Source: Ideonella sp.
Lineage (GTDB): Bacteria; Pseudomonadota; Gammaproteobacteria; Burkholderiales; Burkholderiaceae_C
NCBI GenBank assembly: GCA_016721465.1
Contig: JADKIA010000028.1
Coordinates: 62,001-126,000, forward strand
DNA length: 64,000 nucleotides
Direction of reading: 5' to 3'
Below, in pieces: positions 44,550-51,553 of this stretch. The translations under genes and the position numbers were made by a program. Position 1 is the first letter of the stretch, and each line of letters starts with the position of its first letter. The notes beneath the pieces were generated by a model. The model had not been told where the DNA came from and did no database searches. It saw only the letters and a program-made list of their open reading frames with translations.

Positions 44550-45568
44550 TGACTTGCGCAGCCCAGGACGCCATGACCCAAGCGGCGGGTGCGCGCCGCA
44601 TGGCACTGAAGACCCTTGCTGCAGCGGGCCTGGCACTGCTGGCGGCCTTGCCGGCATGGGGCCAGGCGGCGTGGCCCGACCGACCCATTCGGGTGGTGCT
44701 GCCGTTCCCGCCCGGCGGGCCCAGCGACATGGTGATGCGCCTGGCCGCCGAGAAGATGCAGGCCGCGCTGAAGCAGAGCATCGTCATCGACAGCAAGCCC
44801 GGCGCCGGCGGCAATCTGGGCGCGGCCGAGGTGGCCCGCTCCACACCGGATGGCTACACCTGGCTGTGGGGCACCGACACGCTGGTGACGGTGAACCCCT
44901 TCGTCTACAAGAAGCTGCCCTACAAGGTGGACGATCTTCAGGCGGTGAGCATCGGCACGCAGTTCGATCAGACCTTGGTGTGCAACCCGGCCTTCGGCGC
45001 GAAGACGCTGGCCGAGATGCTGGCCAAGGCCAAGGCCGGCGCGTTCAACTACGCCTCCGGTGGCGCGGGCGTGCCGGGGCATCTGTCGATGGAGTTGCTC
45101 AAGTCCAGCCTGGGCTTCGACATGGTGCACGTGCCCTACAAGGGCCCGGCGCCGGCGGCGCAGGACGTCATCGGTGGGCAGGTGCCCTGCGGCTTCCTGG
45201 CCGGGCCCACGGTGTTGCCGCACATCCGCTCGGGCCGACTGGTGGCCCTGGCGGTGTCGGGCAGCCGCCGCTCGCCCACACTGCCCGAGGTGCCCACGGT
45301 GGCCGAGACCGGCGTGCCCGGCGCGGCAGGCTTCGTCTCCGAGTTCACACTGGCGTTGTTTGCGCCGCGTGGCACGCCCGAGGCGATCGTGCAGCGATTC
45401 CGTCAGGCCTTCGTCGACGCTCTGAAGTCGCCGGACGTGATCGAAAAGCTCAGGGCCAGCGACCAGGTGGTGGTGGGCAGCACACCGGCCGAGGCCACGA
45501 AGCTGCTCGCGGCCGATGCGAAGAAGTGGGGTGCCGTCGCGCAGCGCATCGGGCTCGGCCTCGATTGA
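44549..45568 (+). CDS. Bug-family tripartite tricarboxylate transporter receptor 2
   Basis: A second TctC/Bug protein, up to 339 residues, overlaps the first by ATGA. The signal region is MALKTLAAAGLALLAALPAWG, preceded by an Arg-Arg pair; the true start may be one of two later ATGs. Motifs are IRVVLPFPPGGPSDMVMRL, DSKPGAGGNLGAAEVA, ASGGAGVPGHLSMELL and LPEVPTVAETG. It shares limited identity with its neighbour, so the pair may bind different acids. Position next to kynureninase suggests an anthranilate- or kynurenine-type ligand, which is inference. Confidence 0.9.
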   Translation: MTCAAQDAMTQAAGARRMALKTLAAAGLALLAALPAWGQAAWPDRPIRVVLPFPPGGPSDMVMRLAAEKMQAALKQSIVIDSKPGAGGNLGAAEVARSTPDGYTWLWGTDTLVTVNPFVYKKLPYKVDDLQAVSIGTQFDQTLVCNPAFGAKTLAEMLAKAKAGAFNYASGGAGVPGHLSMELLKSSLGFDMVHVPYKGPAPAAQDVIGGQVPCGFLAGPTVLPHIRSGRLVALAVSGSRRSPTLPEVPTVAETGVPGAAGFVSEFTLALFAPRGTPEAIVQRFRQAFVDALKSPDVIEKLRASDQVVVGSTPAEATKLLAADAKKWGAVAQRIGLGLD

Positions 45569-45601
45569 TGCACCCACGGCGCATGGCGCCGCGAAGTGCT
45601 T

Positions 45602-46837
45602 TCAGGTCACGGCCTTCTTGGCCATGAACTCGGGCCTGGCCCACTCGCGGGTGCCCATGATGTCCTTCAGCGCGGCCACCGCGTCCCAGATGTCCACGTG
45701 CCGCACGTACAGCGCGGCAAAACCGAAGCGCAGGATGTCGGGCGCACGGAAGTCGCCGATGATGCCGCGCGCGATCAAGGCCTGCACGATGGCGTAGCCC
45801 TGCTCATGGGTGAGCGACACCTGGCTGCCGCGCAGATCCGGCTCGCGCGGCGTGGCCAGGCCGAAGCCAGGCACCTGCTCGTCCACCAGGCGGATGAACA
45901 GGTCCGACAGCGACAGGCTCTTGCGCCGCAGAGCCGCCATGTCCACGCCATCGAAGGCGGTGAGGGCGGATTCCAGTGCGATCAAGCCGAGCTGCGAGGC
46001 CGTGCCCACCAGCAGCTGGTCCATGCCCGGCGCAGGGCGATAACCCTGATCGAACGCGAACGGTTGCGCATGCCCATGCCAGCCCGTGAGGGGCTGGCGC
46101 AGCCAGGCGTGGTGGCGTTGGGCCACGAAGGCAAAGGCCGGCGCACCGGGGCCACCGTTCAGATACTTGTAGCCGCAACCCACGGCGAAGTCGGCATCGC
46201 AGCCGTTCAGGTCGCACTGCAGGGCGCCGGCGGTGTGGGCCAGGTCCCAGATCACCAGCGCGCCGACCTCGTGCGCACGCTGGGTGATGGCGGCCATGTC
46301 GTAGACGCGGCCGGTCTTGTAGTTCACGTGGGTGAGGGACAGCACGGCCACCTGCTCGTTCAGCGCGGCCATCACCTCCTGCGGCGCCACCGCCTCGAAG
46401 CGTGCGCCGGTGAGCTCGGCCACGCCCTCGGCCACGTAGGCATCGGTGGGGAAGTTGCCGACCTCGCCGACGATGAGCGAACGCCCGGGCCGCATGCGCA
46501 GCGCCGCCACCAGCAGCTTGAACAGGTTGATCGACGTGGAGTCGGCCATGATCACTTCATGGCCCTGCGCGCCCACCAACTGCGCCACGCGCGCTCCCAC
46601 GCGCTGCGGCGCGGGGTACCAGCCGGCATCGTTCCACGAGCGGATCAGGCCCACGCCCCATTCCTGCTCCACGGCCTGGCGCATGCGCTCGGGCACGCAG
46701 CGCGGCAGGGCGCCGAGCGAATTGCCATCGAGGTAGATCACGCCGGCTGGCAGTGTGAAGCGATCGCGGCACCCAGCCAGTGGATCCTGGGCGTCAAGCG
46801 CTTCGCAATGGGCACGGGTGAGAGGGGCTTGGGTCAT
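45602..46837 (-). CDS. kynU: Kynureninase
   Basis: This PLP enzyme cleaves kynurenine to anthranilate and alanine, or 3-hydroxykynurenine to 3-hydroxyanthranilate. The 411-residue protein has YLDGNSLGALPRCVPERM at the N-terminus, the aspartate-rich IWDLAHTAGALQCDL, and the cofactor lysine in GCGYKYLNGGPGAPAF (about residue 224). TGWHGHAQPFAFDQGYRPAPG and LRFGFAALYVRHVD complete the family pattern. It converges on the Bug pair. Kynurenine formamidase and tryptophan dioxygenase, often adjacent, are not in the window. Confidence 0.95.
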   Translation of the reverse strand: MTQAPLTRAHCEALDAQDPLAGCRDRFTLPAGVIYLDGNSLGALPRCVPERMRQAVEQEWGVGLIRSWNDAGWYPAPQRVGARVAQLVGAQGHEVIMADSTSINLFKLLVAALRMRPGRSLIVGEVGNFPTDAYVAEGVAELTGARFEAVAPQEVMAALNEQVAVLSLTHVNYKTGRVYDMAAITQRAHEVGALVIWDLAHTAGALQCDLNGCDADFAVGCGYKYLNGGPGAPAFAFVAQRHHAWLRQPLTGWHGHAQPFAFDQGYRPAPGMDQLLVGTASQLGLIALESALTAFDGVDMAALRRKSLSLSDLFIRLVDEQVPGFGLATPREPDLRGSQVSLTHEQGYAIVQALIARGIIGDFRAPDILRFGFAALYVRHVDIWDAVAALKDIMGTREWARPEFMAKKAVT

Positions 46838-47155
46838 GGCGCAGGCAAAGGGTTCGAGGTGGCCGCGATTATTCGCCGTCGAGGCTTGCGCGGCCATCGG
46901 CATCCACCCGTGTGGCAGGGCAATCGACTGCGGATGACATCTGCGCGACGTGCTGGGCGGCAAAGCCGGTGCGATCATCGGTGCCGCCAAGTCGACGCAA
47001 GACAGTGGGGCCGCGCCACGAGAAGATGCCATGGGGCGCCGGCGCTGCGGCCAGGGCCTCTCAGGGAAATGTGGCTCTGCCACTTTCCTTGATCCCCGCG
47101 GGGGGACGGCCGGCTTTGGCCGGCCTTGGGGCGCTCATCATTCGAGAGGAACGCG
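46838..47155. other. 318-base intergenic region between divergent kynU and the acyl-CoA operon
   Basis: No coding signal is convincing here. The right half (about 47,049-47,133) holds structured repeat copy B. The left half, nearest kynU, shows ordinary GC-rich sequence with some dyad symmetry and presumably the kynU promoter. A GAGAGGAAC stretch just before the following ATG is the ribosome-binding site of the next gene. Confidence 0.5.
47049..47133. repeat. Structured intergenic repeat, copy B
   Basis: This copy repeats the order of copy A at 12,738-12,816: hairpin AGGGAAATGTGGC / GCCACTTTCCTT, then CCCC / GGGG, then CCGGC / GCCGG, ending CTTGGGGCGCTCA. Stem bases differ from copy A but still pair, a compensatory pattern. 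Loop and junction words (AATGTGGCT, TTGATCCCC) are shared. Confidence 0.75.
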
Positions 47156-48649
47156 ATGATCGGAATAGTGGGATATGGCGGCTACCTGCCACGCCTGCGC
47201 CTGAGCCGCCGCGCGGTGGTGGAGGCCAACGCCTGGTATGCGCCGGGGCTGCTGGGCAAGGGGCGCGGCACGCGTGCGCTGGCCAATTGGGACGAGGACA
47301 GCCTGACCATGGCCGTGGCCGCTGCCCGTGACCTGCTCGGCCCGGCCGACGACCGAAGCCATGTGCGCCATGTGCTGCTGGCCTCGACGACGCTGCCGTT
47401 CGCCGACCGTCTGAATGCCGGTGTGCTGTGCGAGGCCCTGACCTTGGCGGACGACGTGCAGGCCATGGACCTGGGTGGCTCGCAACGCGTGGCGCTGTCC
47501 GCCGTGGCGCAGGGTCTGGCGCTGGTCAAAGCCGAAGGTGCCGACAGCACCGCCTGCGCGCTGGTGGCGGCAGCCGACAGCCGCCAGACCCGACCCGCCA
47601 GCGCCCAGGAACTGGACTATGGCGACGGCGCTGCGGCGCTGATGCTGGGCTCGCAGGGCGTGATTGCCGAGTACCTGGGCGCCGGGGCGCTCACGGTGGA
47701 TTTCGTCGACCACTATCGCCAGGCGGGTGAGGACATCGACTACCACTGGGAAGAGCGCTGGGTTCGCGACGAAGGCATCGGCAAGCTGATGCCGCGCGCG
47801 GTCGCCTCGGCGCTGGCGCAGGCGGGCGTGGGCGCGGCGCAGATCGACCACTTCATCTTCCCGTCCACCTTCCAGAAAATGGATCAGCAGCTGGCCAGGG
47901 CCTGCGGCGTGCGCGCCGAGGCCGTGGCCGACGCCATGGCCGACGGCGTGGGCGACACCGGCGCGCCGCACGCGCTGCTGATGCTGGCGCGCGTGTTGGC
48001 CTGCGCCACGCCCGGCCAGCTTGTGCTGGTGGCGCAATTCGGCAGCGGCGCGCAGGCGCTGGTGTTTCGCGTCACCGAGGCCATCGCTCGGTTCCGCCCC
48101 AGCGTCGGCGTGGACGGCTGGCTGGCGCGGGGTGCCGAAGAGCGCAACTACACCAAGTTCCTCTCGTTCAAGGATCAACTTCGCCTGGAACGCGGCATGC
48201 GCGGCGAGCAGGACCGCAAGACGGCGCTGAGCACCGCCTACCGCCACAAGGCCGCCATCCTGGGCCTGGTGGCGGGGCGCTGTTCCGTCACGGGGCAGGT
48301 GCACTTTCCGCCCTCGCGCATCTCGTACGATCAAGGCAAGCCACTGCAGGACACGCAGGTGCCGCACAAGCTGGCCGATCGGCAGGGCACGGTACTCAGC
48401 TGGTCGGCCGAATCGCTGTCCTTCCACCGCGCGCCACCGCACCACTATGGCCAGGTGGATTTCGACGGGGGTGGCCGCATCCTGATGGAGTTCACCGACG
48501 TGGCCAAGGGCGACATCGCCTCGGGCACGCGGGTTGAAATGAGCTTCCGCATCAAGGACCTGGACGAGCTGCGTGGCTACACGCGCTACTTCTGGAAAGC
48601 GGTGCCGGTGCGTGGCACCGATGCGTCCGAACCCAAGGCAGGAGACTGA
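47156..48649 (+). CDS. HMG-CoA-synthase-like protein fused to an OB-fold (DUF35) domain
   Basis: Residues 1-345 follow the archaeal/bacterial HMG-CoA synthase fold (MIGIVGYGGYLPRLRL; ELDYGDGAAALMLGS; LVLVAQFGSGAQALVF), and about 370-490 form a DUF35-type OB-fold (ILGLVAGRCSVTGQVHFPP to VEMSFRIKD). By-eye alignment with archaeal synthases places Thr78 at the catalytic Glu, Gln110 (in MDLGGSQRVAL) at the catalytic Cys, and Pro236 (FIFPSTF) at the His. All three are missing, so ordinary Claisen chemistry is unlikely. The zinc ribbon of DUF35 is also reduced to one Cys. The fusion mimics the archaeal thiolase-DUF35-synthase assembly; the thiolase gene follows 4 bases later. Total length is 497 residues. 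Function is unknown. Confidence 0.8.
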   Translation: MIGIVGYGGYLPRLRLSRRAVVEANAWYAPGLLGKGRGTRALANWDEDSLTMAVAAARDLLGPADDRSHVRHVLLASTTLPFADRLNAGVLCEALTLADDVQAMDLGGSQRVALSAVAQGLALVKAEGADSTACALVAAADSRQTRPASAQELDYGDGAAALMLGSQGVIAEYLGAGALTVDFVDHYRQAGEDIDYHWEERWVRDEGIGKLMPRAVASALAQAGVGAAQIDHFIFPSTFQKMDQQLARACGVRAEAVADAMADGVGDTGAPHALLMLARVLACATPGQLVLVAQFGSGAQALVFRVTEAIARFRPSVGVDGWLARGAEERNYTKFLSFKDQLRLERGMRGEQDRKTALSTAYRHKAAILGLVAGRCSVTGQVHFPPSRISYDQGKPLQDTQVPHKLADRQGTVLSWSAESLSFHRAPPHHYGQVDFDGGGRILMEFTDVAKGDIASGTRVEMSFRIKDLDELRGYTRYFWKAVPVRGTDASEPKAGD

Positions 48650-48653
48650 CACC

Positions 48654-49856
48654 ATGGCAGCTGGCATCAAGGACAAGGTCGCCATCCTCGGCGTGGGTTG
48701 CAGCAAGTTCGGTGAGCGCTGGGACGCCAGTCCCGAGGACCTGATGGTGGAGGCCTACAACGAGGCCATGGCCGATGCCGGCATCGGGCCCGAGCAGCTG
48801 GATGCGGCCTGGTTCTCCACCCACATGGACGACGTGGGCACGGGCCGTGGCGGCACGCCGATGGGCATCGCGCTGCGGCTTCCAAACATCGGCGTGACGC
48901 GGGTCGAGAATTTCTGCGCCGGCGGATCCGAGGCCTTCCGTGCTGCGGCGTATGCCGTGGCCGCTGGCGCGTGCGACATCGCCATTGCCTTGGGTGTCGA
49001 AAAGCTCAAGGACACCGGCTATGGCGGCCTTCCGGTCACGACGCCGGGCACGCTCATTCCGCAGTGGTACCCCAATGCGGTGGCGCCGGCCAACTTCGCG
49101 CAGCTGGCCAGCGCCTACCAGCGCAAGCACGGCATCGATGCGGCGCTGCTCAAGCGCGCCATCTCGCGCGTGTCGATCAAGAGCCATGCCAATGGCGCCA
49201 AGAACCCCAAGGCCCACTTGCAAAAGGCCATCACCGAAGAGCAGTGCCTGAAGGCGCCGACCATCGCCGAGCCGCTGGGCTTGTTCGATTGCTGTGGCGT
49301 GTCCGATGGCGCGGCGGCGGTGATCGTGACCAGGCCCGACATCGCGCGGGCCATGGGCAAGCGTGATCTGGTCACCTTCAAGGCGCTGCAGGTGGCCACG
49401 TCCAACGGCTGGGAGATGCACAGCAACGATTGGGACGGCAGCTATGTGCACACGGCCCGCATCGCCGCGCGCCGGGCGTACGCCGAAGCGGGCATCACCG
49501 ACCCGCGTGCACAGATCAGCATGAGCGAGGTGCACGATTGCTTCTCCATCACCGAACTGGTGACCATGGAGGACCTGGGGCTGTCGGCCGAGGGCCAGGC
49601 CGTGCGCGACGTGCTCGATGGCGTGTTCGACGCCGACGGCGCCATGCCCTGCCAGATCGACGGCGGCCTCAAGTGCTTTGGCCACCCCATCGGTGCCAGC
49701 GGCATCCGCATGCTCTACGAGATGGTGCTGCAATTGCAGGGCCGCGCCGGGCCGCGGCAGTTGAAGAACCCGACGATCGGACTGACGCACAACCTGGGCG
49801 GCCAACCCTCGCAGAACGTCTGCGCGATCTCGATCCTCGGATTGGAGGGCGCGTGA
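48654..49856 (+). CDS. Thiolase (SCP2/acetyl-CoA acetyltransferase-like)
   Basis: This is a thiolase-family protein of 400 residues that, unlike the preceding synthase-like protein, keeps its active-site Cys (Cys88 in ENFCAGGSEAFRAA). The His motifs are EVHDCFSITELV and CFGHPIGASGIRM. It aligns with the SCP2-thiolase subgroup used in side-chain cleavage of sterols and in benzylsuccinate-type routes, which work with DUF35 partners. Here the DUF35 domain is on the adjacent fusion protein, so the two probably form a complex. The start is 4 bases after the preceding stop; its stop overlaps the next gene (GTGA). Confidence 0.9.
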   Translation: MAAGIKDKVAILGVGCSKFGERWDASPEDLMVEAYNEAMADAGIGPEQLDAAWFSTHMDDVGTGRGGTPMGIALRLPNIGVTRVENFCAGGSEAFRAAAYAVAAGACDIAIALGVEKLKDTGYGGLPVTTPGTLIPQWYPNAVAPANFAQLASAYQRKHGIDAALLKRAISRVSIKSHANGAKNPKAHLQKAITEEQCLKAPTIAEPLGLFDCCGVSDGAAAVIVTRPDIARAMGKRDLVTFKALQVATSNGWEMHSNDWDGSYVHTARIAARRAYAEAGITDPRAQISMSEVHDCFSITELVTMEDLGLSAEGQAVRDVLDGVFDADGAMPCQIDGGLKCFGHPIGASGIRMLYEMVLQLQGRAGPRQLKNPTIGLTHNLGGQPSQNVCAISILGLEGA

Positions 49857-51553
49857 GCGAGGAGGACCGCACGGACCCGACACCCGCTGCCACGCCCGAC
49901 GTGGCCATCGCAGCGCGCCTGCTCGCCTGCCTGCGCCCGCTGTTCGACGCGGCCGTGGCGACGCTGGCCGAAGCCTGCTCGGTGGACGGGCGATTGAAGG
50001 CCAAGCTTCTGGACCAGGCCCAGGTGGCCAGCTTCGAGCTGGCCTGGGCCAGTGCGGACCTGCTGGCCGCCGAGACCGTGGTGGCGCAGCTCGGCGCCCA
50101 CAGCAGCGCGCTGGACGTGCAGCTCGCGTTGATCTTCGCCGCGGATGCGATCGCGGCCGTGCTCACGCGGTTGGAAACCATTCACCTGGAGACCGGGGCG
50201 CCGCTTGCGCCCCTGCAGGCCTTGGCGGCCGATCCGCAGTGGGCCGCCTTGCGGCGGAGCGCCTGTGGCTCGCAAGCGCTGGCTGCGGCAGGGCGGGCCC
50301 TGGCGGACGGCAGCGCCGAGATCGGCCCGGTGGCCCTGGACGAGCCGGTGGCCATGGCCCAGGACGCCTTCCGGCGCTTTGCCGCCGAGGTGGTGGCGCC
50401 AATGGCCGAAGCGATCCATCGCCACGACCTCACGGTGCCCGAGACGCTGTTGCAACCGCTGCGCGAGATGGGCGTCTTCGGGCTGGCCATCCCCGAGCAG
50501 TACGGTGGCCTGGCACCCAACGATCGGGACGACACACCGATGATGGTGGCCGTCACCGAGGCGCTGTCCGAGGCCTCGCTGGCGGCGGCGGGCAGCTTGA
50601 TCACGCGGCCCGAGATCCTGAGCCGCGCATTGCTGGCAGGCGGCACGCCTGAGCAGAAGACGCATTGGCTGCCACGCATTGCCTCGGGTGAGCCGCTGTG
50701 CGCGATCGCCATCACCGAGCCCGATTTCGGCTCCGATGTGGCCAGCCTGATGCTGCGCGGCGCTCGGACCGAGGGTGGCTGGCTGCTCAACGGCGCCAAG
50801 ACCTGGTGCACCTTTGCCGGCAAGGCCGGCCTGCTGATGGTGGTGACGCGCACCGGCGGTGTCGACGTGCCCGGGCACAAGGGCCTGAGCCTGCTGCTGG
50901 TCGAGAAACCCTCGGTCGACACACACGCCTTCGTGTTCAGCCAGCCCAAAGGCGGACGCCTCACTGGCAAGGCCATCCCCACCATTGGCTACCGCGGCAT
51001 GCACTCCTTCGACCTGGCCTTCGAGGACTTCTTCGTGCCCGATGCCAACGTCATCGGCGGCGAGGCGGGGCTGGGCAAGGGCTTCTACTTCACGATGGCC
51101 GGCATGGTGGGTGGGCGGATGCAGACGGCGGCCCGTGCCTCGGGCGTGATGCGAGCGGCGCTGCGTGCAGCACTGCAGTACGCGGCCGACCGCAAGGTGT
51201 TTGGCGCGCCACTCGGAAGTTTCGCGCTCACCCAGGCCAAATTGGCGCGCATGGCCGCACGGCTGGCGGCCTGCCGACAACTGGCCTTCGAGGTGGCACG
51301 GCGGCTCGACGCAGGGGGCGACCGCATGCAGGCCAGCCTGGTCAAGCTGCTGGCCTGCCGATCCGCCGAATGGGTGACACGCGAGGCGCTGCAGATCCAT
51401 GGCGGCATGGGCTATGCCGAGGAGGCCGCGGTCAGCCGCTACTTCGTGGATGCCCGGGTGCTGTCCATCTTTGAGGGCGCCGAGGAGACCTTGGCGCTGA
51501 AGGTCATTGCCCGCAGCCTGATGGACGACGCGATCGCGAGGAACAACCCATGA
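49853..51553 (+). CDS. Acyl-CoA dehydrogenase with extra N-terminal helical domain
   Basis: This 566-residue protein starts at a GTG overlapping the thiolase stop. Residues from about 165 onward are a normal acyl-CoA dehydrogenase: AFRRFAAEVVAPMAEAIHRH, AIAITEPDFGSDVASL, LNGAKTWCTFAG, ADRKVFGAPLGSFALTQ and HGGMGYAEEAAVSRYFVDARV. The first 160 residues are Ala/Leu-rich helices (DVAIAARLLACLRPLFDAAVATLAEA; LADGSAEIGPVALDEPVAM) that resemble the C-terminal helical bundle of acyl-CoA dehydrogenases. It may be a partially duplicated subunit or a dimer interface. The catalytic Glu position lies near SIFEGAEETLALK. The substrate is probably a branched or aromatic acyl-CoA. Confidence 0.9.
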   Translation: MSEEDRTDPTPAATPDVAIAARLLACLRPLFDAAVATLAEACSVDGRLKAKLLDQAQVASFELAWASADLLAAETVVAQLGAHSSALDVQLALIFAADAIAAVLTRLETIHLETGAPLAPLQALAADPQWAALRRSACGSQALAAAGRALADGSAEIGPVALDEPVAMAQDAFRRFAAEVVAPMAEAIHRHDLTVPETLLQPLREMGVFGLAIPEQYGGLAPNDRDDTPMMVAVTEALSEASLAAAGSLITRPEILSRALLAGGTPEQKTHWLPRIASGEPLCAIAITEPDFGSDVASLMLRGARTEGGWLLNGAKTWCTFAGKAGLLMVVTRTGGVDVPGHKGLSLLLVEKPSVDTHAFVFSQPKGGRLTGKAIPTIGYRGMHSFDLAFEDFFVPDANVIGGEAGLGKGFYFTMAGMVGGRMQTAARASGVMRAALRAALQYAADRKVFGAPLGSFALTQAKLARMAARLAACRQLAFEVARRLDAGGDRMQASLVKLLACRSAEWVTREALQIHGGMGYAEEAAVSRYFVDARVLSIFEGAEETLALKVIARSLMDDAIARNNP

